DNA from: Pagrus major
Lineage: Eukaryota; Chordata; Actinopteri; Spariformes; Sparidae
Assembly: GCF_040436345.1 (NCBI RefSeq)
Contig: NC_133220.1
Span: 37,635,664-37,699,663, forward strand
Length of the DNA stretch: 64,000 nt
Direction: 5' to 3'
Both the position numbers and the translations under genes were made by a program. Of this stretch, positions 10,968 to 22,680 are shown in pieces (positions within the stretch are counted from its first letter, which is position 1; the number at the start of each line of letters is the position of its first letter). Below the pieces are notes generated by a model. It ran no database searches and was not told where the DNA came from. It saw only the letters and a list, made by a program, of their open reading frames with translations.

Positions 10968-11713
10968 CAGTGTTGGGGCTAGTTACTTTAAAAAGTAATA
11001 TATTACAGATTACATATTACTCTCAAAAATAGTAATGCCTTACACTACTATATTACTCCCTGGAGAAAGTAACTAGTTATATTACTAGTTATATTACTAG
11101 TTACTTTTTTTCTACTTACTCTAAAATTGCCTGAGATGCATAAGATGGAAAGAGAGCAGACAAAGGAGGAGTCTTCTTGAAGGTCTTTATTAACCCAACA
11201 ACAGACTGGCCTACATGCTGTTTAACTTCCTCAATTAACATTGTCTAGTGCAAATACAAACAAGTGTACTTGTGCAATCAAATACACAGAAATATTAACT
11301 AATATTGAAAATAGTGGTTGAATTTCCAGCCGTCGAACGAGGTTTTTTGCAGAGCGGTGCCTTCTTCAGGACACGAGCTAGCAGAAGCAGCAGCAGCAAC
11401 ATGCTCCGGACTTGTTGACTCTTCCATTTTTTACCCATCTGCCCTGGCGGGTGCCGCTGGCGACCAATCGGTGATGGTAAATGATACCTCGTGTCAAACC
11501 CCAACCAATCACTGATCCATTCACGCCCCCCCCCCCCCCCTCCGTGCTGTTTTGTGTGATGCGTGTGTGGTGAAGTAGCTGGTAGCTACTAGCAAATGTA
11601 ACGCAAGTAACGAGCCCGGAAAATTGTAATATAATTACTATTTTCAGTAGAGTAATGCCTTACACTACTAGTTACTTGAAAAAGTAATCTGATTACAGTA
11701 ACACCCAACACTG
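10968..11713. mobile_element. hAT MITE with exact 8-bp target duplication
   Basis: Termini are CAGTGTTGGG and its complement, with subterminal AGTTACTTT.AAAAGTAAT blocks on both sides. GCCGACAG is duplicated exactly at 10960-10967 and 11714-11721. It is 746 bp and has no catalytic coding sequence. It interrupts the older hAT between its 5' end and its N-terminal coding remnant, so it is the younger insertion. Confidence 0.9.
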
Positions 11714-12159
11714 GCCGACAGGCAGTTGGATGCAGGTGGAGAGATGGCCTTCAAACGGCAATATGAATCGGGAGCAAGCAAAAGAATGACAAAGTCAAAA
11801 CAAGAGGAGGCTCGTGCTTCACTTGAAGGTGGGTATGTTGTTGAAATAAAAAAGAAAAACTTTGTGGCATAAACACCCCAGCTGCTAGCCTTCTAATCAT
11901 GAGACAGCAGAGAGGATAATTCTGTCTAGATGTGGACTGGAGATTAAATTTTCCAGCTGCCCTGATTATCATTTATTGAATATCTTGTTAACTGCATCTA
12001 CATTCACCTCTGTTGAAAAAGGAGTGGTTAATTGACCAGTTGGTGGTCGTATGTTGGCTCAGGTTTATAGCCTATCAATCTATGCTATCAATAGAAGTTT
12101 TGGGCTCTTTTTATGGAGGTAAAATGTCGCCATCTCTTGGTGAATTTAATTCATAACAG

Positions 12160-12320
12160 TCATATAAGATTAGATAAAATAAGATAAATTAAGAAAATCC
12201 TTTATTTGACCCACAATGGAGAAATTTAAAGCGTTGCAGCAGCAAACAGCAGTGTAGGAATATAGAACCTAAGTACAAAATGTAAAAATAACTATATAAA
12301 AATATTTAAATATAGAAATA
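12160..12320 (-). repeat. LINE 3'-tail fragment
   Basis: The segment TCCTTTATTTGACCCACAAT followed by GGAGAAATTTAAAG resembles the 3' ends of fish CR1/L2-type LINEs in reverse orientation. A related fragment is at 47390-47605. It is inserted in the hAT element. Confidence 0.45.
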
Positions 12321-12419
12321 TCATCAAATCAAATCATAATGAATATTATTATTAGTTGTAGTCATATTTGCATTGATTGCATTTTAATCTTTGTGAGGCT
12401 ACCCCCATTGCAGTAACTC

Positions 12420-12598
12420 TCCCTATTACAGTTGCCTTTGCTGAGCGAAGCTTTTCAAAACTGAAGCTCATCAATGGCGCAAGAACACTTGAGTGGCCTG
12501 ACTATCATAAGCATCAACTCAGAAGTGGCACAGCAGCTGTCATATGATGACCTCATTGATGACTTTGCATCCAGAAAATGCAGACGTGTGCATCAGTA
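12420..12598 (+). pseudogene. hAT transposase C-terminal remnant
   Basis: The plus strand encodes VAFAERSFSKLKLINGARTL and, after a frame change, LNSEVAQQLSYDDLIDDFAS. This is the conserved dimerisation end of ZMYM1-like hAT transposases (AERSFSKLKLIK...). Frameshifted and isolated from any catalytic core, hence inactive. Confidence 0.75.
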
Positions 12599-12705
12599 AA
12601 AGGCTTGTTCCATTGTTGAAAGAGTCATTTTGTAATGGGGGGGGGGGCTCAAAATGAAATTCTGCTTAGGGCCCCAATTTGGCCAGGGGCAGCCCTGCAT
12701 GGCAG

Positions 12706-14400
12706 TCTTGAGTTCCAATGATTTCTACAGCTCTCATGTTTCTGTGATGAATGAGTGGAACACAAATTACTTTGTCACAAAAACATTCATGAAGTTTGGT
12801 TCAGTAATGAATTTAAAAACAACTTGAAGGTTCAATTTATTATTTATTATAGAAAATTCTGTGAATCAAATCTTCTTTGTAGCATGGCCTCTTATCTTCT
12901 GAGTGATTCTGATTGATAACAGCTGGTGACTTTTCTGGGCCCATTTAATAGGGCTTCAGGGTCTGACACAACCCATGGCCCGATGGCCCAGGGCCAGTAA
13001 AAGCTTATGCAGGGCAAGTTGATTGTCTAGCAACCAGTGAGCACATATGAGAAGATCAGGGTTTTCCTTACCATTAGTCTAACTTTGCTGCATGGCCTAA
13101 GCATTTTTTTACAGCGCCTATAGGCGAAAAAACTATGCTGAGACACGTTTCTGGTCGTGCTGCGCTGCTTTCGTCTCTTTGTCGGAGTTTCACCGTCAGT
13201 GAAACGGACAGACACTGAGGTGAAAAAACAGTGGAAACCAAAAACAAACTACCGTTCTCCACTAGCTCAGAGAGCAGGCAGCTCATTACCAGGGAGCACC
13301 TGGAGCCACTGCATGCATCTCAGCAGGGAGACAGACGAGCATGGTTCAGCTCTTGGTTCTGCTTAAAGACGCCACTGGTAACAAAGATTAAGAGACAGAA
13401 TTTTGGTTCATTTTTGAGAGTACACTGTAAAATATGTGTTAAACATATAACAATGGAAATGTTTAGTTTAGAGTTTGTTGGTTTGAAAATAATACTTTGT
13501 ACAATTTGGCCTTTGCTCTTTGAAGGTTTTCAACCTGATGACCAACCAACCAACCAACTGCTGAAAAAAATAAATAAATAAAAATAAAAATTTGGAATGA
13601 GTTGTCCTGTGCGTCCTTTGAGGATTACAGTACCAAGCCATTTTCAGTTGGGCTGGAGTTGAACAAACTTGACAAACCTGACAACAAAAACCAGACACAC
13701 AGTAACAGCGACAGTGAACCAGGTGAAGTGAAGATAAAGTGTTACTCGAGGCTAATGAGTGTTGTGTAGTGGAAGCTTCGAATAATAACCAAACGGGCGT
13801 TGTTCAAACTGAACATTTTACTTGCAAATATGCTGCAGTTTTACAAAAAACAAGGTAAACCAAAGGACTTTTGCATCACTAAAGCTAGCGACAAAAACAC
13901 TAAACAGGTTACTTCAAAATAAAAGCACTTCCTGTCAACACTATCCAAAGTAATACTGAATCATTACCATTAGCAAGTTAAAAATACTTTACTGTAAATA
14001 ATGTAAATAGTGTGTTTTAACAAATAAACTAAATCAATTAGGTCCCCTTTCCTTGTGTATTCCATACTACCTGACTTTTCACAAAATATGGAGAAACCTA
14101 CATTTATACACCACATTCACTTACTGATCCAATATGTGCCTAATTTATATTTTGTGTATTTGTGTAATATAACAACATGACATATCAATAACTAAAGGAA
14201 AACAAGTAAATCTAAAGGGAACTTCATTGTCACCAACATTATGGAAAAAAAGAGTTAAAAAAAAAGAGTTAGTTAAATTTTTTGGCTGCCGGGCCAGTGA
14301 AAATATACAAGGGGCCAGTAAAACTCTGATCTACTGGCCAAGTCGGCCATTGGGGAAAAAATGTTACATTTAACCTTGGGCTTGTTTGATACACCCATTA
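12706..14400. other. Degenerate transposon-like DNA, no gene
   Basis: Copies of a GGGCCAGTAAAA motif near 12986 (plus strand, CCCAGGGCCAGTAAAAGC) and near 14310 (GGGGCCAGTAAAACTC), with GGGCCAGTGAAAAT near 14292, suggest an old DNA element spanning about 12.9-14.35 kb. I cannot assign a family. No coding region is supported. Confidence 0.35.
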
Positions 14401-14403
14401 GAC

Positions 14404-14937
14404 TCAGCCACAAATAATACAATGGGAAAGTCTAAGGAGCTCAGCATTGATCATCATTGATTTGAGGAGGTCAGGAAAGTCACTTGGAACCATTACAAAG
14501 CAGTTACAGGTCCCAAGATCAACTGTACAAACAACTGTTTGTAAGTATAAAGTGCATGGCACAGTTGTGTCACTGCCACGATCAGAAAACACAAACTATT
14601 ACCTGCTGCTGAGAGAAAAACTGGTCAGAATGGTCAAGAGTCAACCAAAAACCACCAAAAAGGCAAGTCTGCAATGAATTAGAAGCTGCTGGAAGACAGG
14701 TGTCACAGTGTCCACAGTCAGGTGTGTTTTACATCAACATGAGCTAAGAGGCTGCTGTGTTAGGAAGAAGCTCTTGATCCAGACGCAGCACCTTAAAACT
14801 GGACTGAAGTTCGCTGCTGATCACATGGACAAAGAAAAAACCTTCTGGAAGAAAACTCTGTGGTCACATGAAACAAAAACTGAGTTGAATGTTTATCAAA
14901 AACACCTAACTGAGGTGAAACTGGCCAAGAGACATTG
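14404..14937 (+). pseudogene. Tc1-like transposase, N-terminal half
   Basis: The plus strand gives LRRSGKSLGTITKQLQVPRS, STVQTTVCKYKVHGTV (paired helix-turn-helix DNA-binding region) and later LKFAADHMDKEKTFW then LWSHETKTELN, where the family has WSDETK with the first catalytic aspartate. Here that residue is histidine. The sequence stops there and joins unrelated LINE sequence at about 14938. Inactive. Confidence 0.8.
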
Positions 14938-14949
14938 AACCACGAGCAG

Positions 14950-15903
14950 GGCTTGGTAGCGTTCCAACCACGCGCTACGACAAAGCCCTGGTCAAAGACA
15001 GACACAGACTGATCCAAGAGGAGGTGAGAGCTGGTGTGGAGGAACTGCGAGCTAGCCAGATGGTGGGGATGCGACAGCAAGGCGCATGGACGAGATGGGA
15101 AAAGGCAGTGGACCGCAAGATCTCCTGGTCCGACCTTTGGCAAGCTGAGCCTCACCGGATCAAGTTCCTGATTGCATCCGTCTATGACGTCTTACCCAGC
15201 CCATCCAACCTCTTCTGCTGGGGCAAGGTTGACACCATCATGTCCTTTGTGCCTCAGAAGAGGAACGCTAGAGCATATCCTCAGCTGTTGCCCAAAAGCC
15301 CTGGGAGAAGGACACTACACTTGGCGCCACGACCAGGTGCTGAAGGCGATAGCAGAAACCATCTACACCAGCATCACCCAGAACAAGCCTCTCCGACCAG
15401 CGAGGCAGGCGATTGCTTTTGTCCAAGCAGGGGAGAAGCCTAAGCCCCAGCCAAGGGGGGCAGTGGGACTTCTTGGAACCGCACCGGACTGGCAGATGAA
15501 GGCCGACCTGGGGAAGCAGCTCAGATTCCCAGAGCACATCGTTGAAACCACCCTGAGAGCAGACATAGTTCTGTTCTCAGATTCAATAAAACAGGTGGTC
15601 CTACTGGAGCTGACAGTTCCCTGGGAGAAGCGCATGGAAGAGGCCAATGAGAGAAAGCGTGCCAAGTACGCTGACTTAGTGGAGGAGTGCTGTAGACGGG
15701 GGTGGCGTGACCGGTGTGTGCCAATAGAGGTGGGCTGTAGAGGCTTCGCAGCGTGATCTCTCTGCAAAGCATACAGCCTGCTTGGCATCACAGGTGCACG
15801 CCAGAGAAAGGCCATCAAAACCACCACAGAGGCAGCTGAGAAGGCCTCTAGATGGCTGTGGATCAAGAGGGGCGATCCGTGGGTACATGCTACTTTGACA
15901 CAA
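14950..15903 (+). pseudogene. LINE C-terminus with restriction-like endonuclease (R2/NeSL type)
   Basis: A C-terminal piece of a non-LTR retrotransposon polyprotein. One frame (14950-15240) gives IQEEVRAGVEELRASQM and WTRWEKAVDRKISWSDLW. After a frameshift at about 15235-15245 the next frame gives a CCHC knuckle (CPLCLRRGTLEHILSCC) and the nuclease-like block LRADIVLFSDSIKQVVLLEL, then TVPWEKRMEEANERKRAKY. An in-frame TGA at 15754-15756 interrupts the conserved tail; homology continues past it (SLCKAYSLLGITGARQRKAI to SRWLWIKRGDPW). No reverse transcriptase domain remains, as expected for 5' truncation. The clade name is from memory of this architecture. Confidence 0.7.
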
Positions 15904-15909
15904 GTCGGG

Positions 15910-16960
15910 ACTTGATCAATCCCAGCTGGGTTGCCTGGGTAAGGGTGTATGATATTGAAAGACCTGAAACACCCAATGACCCCAGGTTCCATCACTGATG
16001 ATGTGTCTAAGTGCATCAATAGATGTATATTTAACTACTTTCCTGTCCTCACTGCTCTTGCATACACATCCTTCCTTTTGTTTTATTTTGTAATCCTTAT
16101 CTGTTCCTGGTCTCTGGGATGCCTACTGGTCCTTCATGTGCATTTGAAAATACATTTCCAACCTCAAAAGTGTTAACAAAGTGTATAACATGCATTTAGA
16201 GCCATTCATTTCTCATTGTTAAGTTTGGCTGAACTCCCTTACCCTACATCACTTCAAGTTTGTATTTTAACAAAGAAAATCCTCTCACAAAAAAGATTCC
16301 AGAAGTCACTGTGGTGTATGTACATATGTATATTTTCTTTAAAATCTATTTTTTTACATAATTTTTCTACAGATTGATTTACTGGGGACTTTAGGAGCCC
16401 ATCCCTGATTACAGCTCTGTTTCTGCTGTCTTTTTTCTCCGACTCCTGTCTCTGGTCTTATATCTTGTGAGTGTGTGTGCATTTGTGTGTTTGTGTGTAT
16501 ATCTGTCTGACTCGAATCAAAACACTTAATGTACTACACAGACTTGGTTGGCTGAGTAGCATCTTATGAGTGATTTACAATGCACCAATCCATGCAATTG
16601 GTCTGTGGTCTACTGGACAGCTAGTCCCACAAAGATAATTGTATGAGCCTCATTAATAACTTAGCAGGGTGTGTGTTTCAGCTACACTTTAAATTGCTTT
16701 GTTATAATGCAAATGATAATTGAATGGTTTTAAAAAATGTTATGAGGCAGTCTCTCTTGCCACTCTTGTAATACACCAATACGAAAATTGGCTGGCTCCA
16801 ATAAGATCCCGTGCTGCCGTAATATGTCCAAATCACAACCAAGCATCATAGTTTTAGCAGCCTGCGTTACCCTGATTTTTAGTGAAGTCTCTCGGCTGTA
16901 AATTTTGCAGACTGAACGTCTGGGATAGGTAGGACACCCAAAACTTTCACTCTCGCTGAT
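15910..16960. other. No gene recognised
   Basis: Follows the LINE tail. AT-rich with a short GTGTGT stretch near 16465. The minus-strand frame 16730-16999 has no recognised motif and overlaps the hairpin arm. Confidence 0.4.
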
Positions 16961-16966
16961 CCCTAG

Positions 16967-17084
16967 AGGGGCCACTGCATCCATGTGCGCTGCTGCCATG
17001 AAATCGAATTAATTAATGCAATTAATTAATTAATTGCTGCCAATCGTTGCTATGGCGGCGGCACGCATGGATGCAGCGGCCCCT
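16967..17084. repeat. Inverted repeat around an AATTAATT loop
   Basis: The left arm (16967-16999, GGGGCCACTGCATCCATG...) is the complement of the right arm (17052-17084, ...CATGGATGCAGCGGCCCC), about 33 bp with roughly six mismatches, around a 50-bp AATTAATT-rich loop. Several mismatches are TG or CA on one arm against CG on the other, the pattern of CpG decay. Confidence 0.75.
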
Positions 17085-17376
17085 CGCTGTGCTCAGAACC
17101 TGTGCTGGTGAGCTAGCAGATGTCCTGACTGACATCTTCAACATCCCCCTCAGTCAGGCCATCGTCCCCATATGCTTCAAAATATCCACTATAATACCAG
17201 TAGCAAAGAAATCAGTTGTATCCTGTCTGAACAACTACCGCCCCGTCGCACCAATTGTGATGAAGTGTTTTGAGCGGCTTGTCAAACCACACATCACAGC
17301 CAGCCTCCCTGCATCACATGACCCACACCCAGGACTTTTTCAGGCCAGGAGTCAGTCATGTAACCAGGCCACCCTG

Positions 17377-17380
<4 letters not shown>
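17085..17380 (+). pseudogene. L2-like LINE reverse transcriptase, 5' piece
   Basis: The plus strand gives [20 protein letters not shown], then [20 protein letters not shown] and [12 protein letters not shown], the N-terminal fingers region of the reverse transcriptase of the common fish L2/CR1-type LINE. It breaks off at a (CA)n array, and the same polyprotein resumes near 18540 with [11 protein letters not shown]. The two parts are one element split by inserted DNA. Confidence 0.82.

Positions 17381-17427
<47 letters not shown>
17381..17427. repeat. (CA)n microsatellite
   Basis: About 22 CA dinucleotides at the break in the L2-like LINE. Confidence 0.95.
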
Positions 17428-17428
<1 letters not shown>

Positions 17429-17439
17429 TGCATTCCAAA

Positions 17440-18539
17440 TAGAAGTCCACATATGGGACCTATTGTACAATCTAAGGTTGGAATATACAGTAACTTTTAT
17501 GTTTGGGCTGGTAAATACAGTAACACAACAATCCTCAGCAAAATCCACTAACACACTTAATAGAAGAGAATAAAGGTTTTACATAATAAGTAGTGCCAAG
17601 GTTACAGCTATGCATAAAAAGTCATGTCATATAGAATATCAACTGCCTCATTGGCACATATTTTTTATGTGTAGCCTACAATATAACCTAATAAACAAAG
17701 ACAACTAAGTCCAAATCAAACAATTAATCAGCTATGAGGGGACAGCCTTCGAACACATGTTCACAGAACACATGCACGCACGCACTGACAGACACATATA
17801 TGCAACGTATAATACAGTCCGAGAGCATAGTTCCTAATAAGCAATCACATAATATTGACTAATATTTTATATAGGCTCTAATTATCATACCGGGGAATAC
17901 TAATGAACCCCAACCTAAATCTAAGGTTGGAATACATAGCTTTCATGTTTGGGCTGGGATACATAACAGCAAGTCAGCAACAGACAGCAAAATTCAACAA
18001 CACTAGCGCTTAATAGAATAATGCTGTAGTGCCAAGACAGCTATTATTACAAATGAGAGCCATTTATGTCAAATGGCAGTGCCTGGTGGTGTTCATATGT
18101 CTGCAACTTGTTGCATGTTGTTGCTCTACTGTAGAAATGATTCTGTACCTTCTGCCAACTGCTCTGCACTGGCTTCTCCTGAAGCACCAGCAGGACTGAT
18201 GTCATCACCATCACCAAATTTGAATAGCAAACATATGCTTACAGTGTTTTTCCATACACTATAGTTCATACAGTAAGATAGTGTAGCCTATGTCTCACTT
18301 GATTCGCCCTTGTATTCATATACATAATAATGGAATGATTATATCCCATTTGTTGCACAAATAAATAATTTCAAAAGCAGTAAATAAAAAAAGTGGCTTG
18401 TAAATCAGTGATTTTAAAATCCCAAAAAAAAAAAAAAAAAAATAGAGAGAGAGAGAGACGCAGGCCAGCAGGCCAATCATAGGCCGGCGCTTCGGGAATA
18501 CTCCCGGTTCTCCCTATGGCCAGTCCGGGCCTGCCCACA
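17440..18539. repeat. Insertion splitting the L2 LINE, with tandem duplication
   Basis: This DNA separates two halves of one LINE frame. Two diverged copies of a roughly 150-bp segment (TCTAAGGTTGGAATA..CA then TTTGGGCTGG..ATA and later TAGTGCCAAG) start near 17471 and 17920, about 450 bp apart, indicating a tandem duplication. The right part holds a long A-run (18422-18441), a GA run and a GC-rich segment with palindromic traits (18460-18535). The family is not recognised. Confidence 0.5.
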
Positions 18540-19593
18540 CCAGTTTGCTTATCGCCCCAACCGCTCCACAGAGGTTGCAATATCCACTACTTTGCAGCTC
18601 AGCATTTAATACCATCATCCCCCAGAGACTAATGGAGAAACTCCTCCTACTCGGCCTGAACACCGCCACATGTCTCTGGATCCGGAACTTTCTGACGGAG
18701 AGACCTCAGTCTGTCCGTGTCGGAAATAACACCTCCAACTCCATCACGCTGAGCACTGGCTCTCCTCAAGGCTGTGTACTCAGTCCATTGTTGTTTACAC
18801 TGCTAACACACGACTGTGCATCCAAAGACGAGGGGAACCAGATCTTCAAGTTCGCGGATGACACCACAGTGGTTGAACTCATTCATAGAAATGAGGAATC
18901 AATGTACAGAGAAGAAGTTAAACACCTAGAGGGTTGGTGCAGAGAAAATAATCTGGTGCTCAATGCGGACAAAACAAAGGAGATGATTATCGACTTCTGG
19001 ATGTCACAGCCCGAGCACGCTCCTCTCAGCATCAGTGGCCGCACAGTGGAGAGAGCGGAGAACATCAACTTCCTCGGAGTGCAGATTTCGCAGGACCAAA
19101 ACTGGAATAAGAACACCTCAGGGATTACAAAACAGGCCTAGCAGAGACTGTATTTCCTGAGGAAGCTGAAACAAGCCTCTCTCCCCATCAGCATCCTCAG
19201 GACCTTCTATAGTGGTGTGGTGGAGAGCGTTCTGACATATTGTATCTCAACATGGTACTCCAGCTGCAGTATGTCAGACAAAAAAGCCCTGCAGAGAATA
19301 GTTAGAGGAGCTGAGAGGGTCATCGGAGTTTCCCTCCCCTCTGTCCAAGAACTCTTCCTAAGCCGCTGCAGAAGCAGGGCACTGAACATCGTCAGGGACC
19401 CCTTCCACCCTCTCCACACATTCTTTGAACCGCTCCCATCTAAAGTCTAAAAGGCCGAACAAACAGACTAATCAACAGCTTCCTTCTACAAGCTGTTAGA
19501 TTGTTGAACTGCTGATCTGGAGCATGCACACTACTGCACTTCCTGAGCCTTAGTCATAGTTTTAGTTCTGAATTATTATAGTAATGTAATAAA
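18540..19593 (+). pseudogene. L2-like LINE reverse transcriptase, 3' piece
   Basis: Resumes with [10 protein letters not shown], then [20 protein letters not shown], the [14 protein letters not shown] motif and the catalytic FADDTTVV box, followed by thumb sequence ([28 protein letters not shown]). An in-frame TAG at 19139-19141 interrupts it, then homology continues (QRLYFLRKLKQASLPISIL) to about 19450. Split by the insertion on its left and by an LTR-like insertion in its 3' UTR, so it is dead. Confidence 0.85.
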
Positions 19594-20562
19594 TGTGGGT
19601 TTTGTCCTTTAGCAGGAAAATACTGCCAGTGTCAGAGCCTTTAAATAATCACACAACAGTATAGTACAAAAAGGCAATCTTTATTAAATCATCACAAGTT
19701 AAATATAAAAGCTAATTCATAGAGGTGAGGACGGCTACAACCAACTAGAGGAACCAGTCATAACAGGACAGCCAATACACGTTTCATTTAAGCGAAGAAC
19801 CACTACACACAGGGCTAGACTCTAGCTTAAGACACACTATTTCAAACCACGGCACGCTAGCACCCTCAACGCAGGAGGCACTGCAAATTATCAACCACAG
19901 CAACCTGAGAAATCACAGCAATCCACAACACACCGTTTAAAGTGAAACCATGTGGAGGTCCCGCTTATGACTTACCCCTCCCTCACCTGTAACCCACTCC
20001 CTCCCCGCACTATACAAACTACAAAATAGGCCTATATACACATACATACAGAAATACATATAACAACAATATTTAAACCATACTTAACTCGCCCACTCGG
20101 CGAGACCCTCCCCCGGGGTCTGACCTTGAGATGCCGTCCAACTCCCTGGGGAACGACTTTGCTGGACGATGTGGACAGAGTTCGGCCGGACGTCAGTGTC
20201 ACGCACGACCGCAGGAAGAACATACAAGGAGCACTAGCGGCTACTGCACTCTTCTACAGCCCCGGCCCTGACTTTCTACAGGAGGCAGCAACCCTCCCCT
20301 CCTAACACAGGAACAACTAATCCCCTGCTCTATCTGTCTTCATCGCCAGCAGTCCTAAATGGCTGCAAATGACACCCTCCCTCCCAAAAGAGTGCCGAGC
20401 CGCAGCAGTAAGATGCTCTCTCAATGCCCAGTCTGCCCAGTCTTTAGTCGCCTTCCAATCCTCCTCCCGCCCGCAATCACACACACCTGTATTCAATTCC
20501 ATCAATACGTGAGTAATGCTCATCATGTCACTGATTGTGTCCGACAGCCCATTCACATCACA
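19594..20562 (-). mobile_element. Probable solo LTR in L2 3' UTR
   Basis: Bounded by TGTG...CACA on the plus strand. Read on the minus strand it starts TGTGATG, has an AATAAA polyadenylation signal about 90 bp before its end and ends CCCACA, like an LTR. It interrupts the LINE's 3' UTR: GTAAT precedes it (19586-19590, with AAA between) and follows it (20563-20567). The duplication is imperfect, so another element type is possible. Confidence 0.5.
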
Positions 20563-20695
20563 GTAATATATTGTGTGTATTTATTGTGTTCATGTTATTG
20601 GATCCCGGAGAAACGCAATCTCATTTTTGCTGCACTACTTTTGTAGATACAGCTGAATGACAATAAAGCATTGATTGATTGACTGATTGATTCCT
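20563..20695 (+). repeat. L2-like LINE 3' tail
   Basis: Completes the interrupted LINE with GAATGACAATAAAGCATTGA followed by a TGATTGAT-type short tandem tail, the usual 3' terminus of vertebrate L2-like elements. Confidence 0.75.
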
Positions 20696-21381
20696 TTCAT
20701 GCATTGGTTCCTCTCTCTTTTGCAAAATTGTCCTTTGCCGTCCTTATGCACTTAGAAATATATTAACAAATGGAAATGTAGTTTACTATATTACTATATA
20801 ACCCACACAAAGGCCGGTTTGACCAACGACCCACACATGTCCTTAACGAATGTAAGAACACATCCAGTTTAAAAGCCTGCAAACTCCTCTCCAGTTAGTT
20901 ATAACTGAAGAAGCCTCTTGGATGAGAGGTTAAATGTCTTCAAGAAATTGAAACAAGTCCAGTTGCCTACGATACAGCACCTAGATTTACCATGACCTGG
21001 ATGACTGAGAACCTTCATCAACATAGTTTACTTGCGTAGTTTTTTGTATGAGCTATGATTGAATTCCAATACCTTTCAATGAAACACAAATCATCCTAAC
21101 TTTTAAAATAACCAGCGCCCAGTCTGCACCTACTAACAAAAGTGCATCTGCATTAACTGGTTTACACAATAAAAATCCCTAAAAAAAAAGAGAGGCCAGT
21201 GATTCTTTTACTGAAGTCCTCTGCTGCTGCCTAGTGGCTGTTTATTAAAAATTAGTGTGTGGAGAAGAAAGAATATCAGGTCAGTGTAAAATACCAAAAT
21301 AAAAACTGTTAATATTTGATTTATGATATTTCTGCATCTTCAAACAATATAAATGAGTTTGCACTGCATTTATCACAACAC
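20696..21381. other. No gene; dispersed-repeat-like segment
   Basis: The stretch at about 20880-21020 (GAAGCCTCTTGGATGAGAGG, then TCTTCAAGAAA and CAAGTCCAGTTGCC) is a sequence I associate with dispersed fish retroelement 3' ends, family not certain. The remainder is unremarkable. Confidence 0.35.
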
Positions 21382-21400
21382 TACGGTGGCCCTGAAGTGC

Positions 21401-21935
21401 AAATCACAACGGCAAATCAAAAAACACAACAGCAAATCCGAAAACACAATGACAAATCAGAAAACACAACGGCAAATGAGAAAACACAACAACAAATCAA
21501 AAAACACAACGGCAAATCAGAAAACACAACGGCAAATCAGAAAGCACAACAACAAATCAGAAAACACAACAGCAAATCAGAAAACACAACAGCAAATCAG
21601 AAAACACAACAACAAATCAGAAAACACAACGGCAAATCAGAAAACACAACAGCGAATCAGAAAACACAACAGCAAATCAGAAAACACAACAACAAATCAG
21701 AAAACACAACGGCAAATCAGAAAACACAACAACAAATCAGAAAACACAACGGCAAATCAGAAAACACAACAACAAAACAGAAAACACAACGGCAAAACAG
21801 AAAACACAACGGCAAATCAGAAAACACAACAACAAATCAGAAAACACAACGGCAAATCAGAAAACACAACAACAAATCAGAAAACACAACGGCAAATCAA
21901 AAAACACAACGGCAAAACAGAAAACACAACAACAT
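21401..21935 (+). repeat. 20-bp satellite, left arm (about 27 copies)
   Basis: Near-perfect tandem copies of GGCAAATCAGAAAACACAAC, with variants AACAAATCAG, AGCAAATCAG and GGCAAAACAG. There are no spacers, so it is not a CRISPR array. The KSENTTANQ-type frames through it are repeat artefacts. Confidence 0.97.
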
Positions 21936-22680
21936 TAACCAAACCGGAAAAGGTAGGTACCCTTGGGCGACATGAATTGTCGCTGATTGGACTGGTCCGT
22001 CCTTTGAAACGAAAGGACATGGTTTACATGTTTTCAAAACAAGAGCGCTGCCAGTGACAACGTACACGCTGCTATTACAGTTTTTGCCTAATGCCTAAAC
22101 ACTAAAAGTGGTTGCTATGCCCAAAGCATCACAACCTCTAACTTTGGTGACCATGCCCTAAACAAAAGCACCAACCATGCAAACACAATATATGCTTTGC
22201 ACTGTGTTTGAAATTCTCCAACACACTTCTTGCAAAACACTACACACTGTTTTTTACATAAGACATATTGTTCAAAAAGGAAATCTCATGCAATCCTTCG
22301 GAAAACACATCTATTTACAGTTTTTGCCGAATGCTTACACACATGTAGCAGACTTTGGCTCACTGTGTCATAACTTAACACACAGGCTGAGTAAGACACA
22401 GCACATGAAGATAAACTCCTAACTTATACGGCAAAATGAAACTCTTGAAACAAAACCTAACAATCCCATTTCAAAACTGTTTTTAGCATCAAAACGTTAA
22501 ACACATGCACCTTTGAATTACTCTTTCCTAGCAGCAACAACACACAGATGTGCTTTATGCAAAACACAGCTGTATTCAGTACTTTGGATGGTTTTTGACT
22601 TTAAAAGACTCATACAGATTTGTTTTTGTGAAAGATTGATCCACTACAGTTGACATGTGAGCCTGTGTGCTTTTCCAATT

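Larger units (their letters stand above)
10179..12697 (+). mobile_element. hAT element (degenerate transposase), 8-bp duplication
   Basis: Directly flanked by CATGGCAG on both sides (10171-10178 and 12698-12705). The left end starts CAGCGCCACCCCTCCC; the right-end complement starts CAGGGCTGCCCCTGGC; both contain a GGGGCCC(T)-type subterminal block. An N-terminal coding remnant starts at 11741 (MAFKRQYESGASKRM) and a C-terminal remnant lies at 12420-12598. Two younger elements (10366-10887 and 10968-11713) sit inside. Confidence 0.82.

Noticed and set aside
15363..16019. 218-codon minus-strand frame opposite the LINE tail
   Set aside because: Antisense shadow of the LINE coding region, which has family motifs on the plus strand.
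21401..21935. Regular 20-bp repeats as a possible CRISPR array
   Set aside because: Repeats are directly abutting with no spacers, and the genome is vertebrate.
21316..22057. Long open frames of KSENTTANQKTQ-type repeats
   Set aside because: Produced by the 20-bp satellite being open in several frames. No start context, no domain, and the same arises in the inverted arm.
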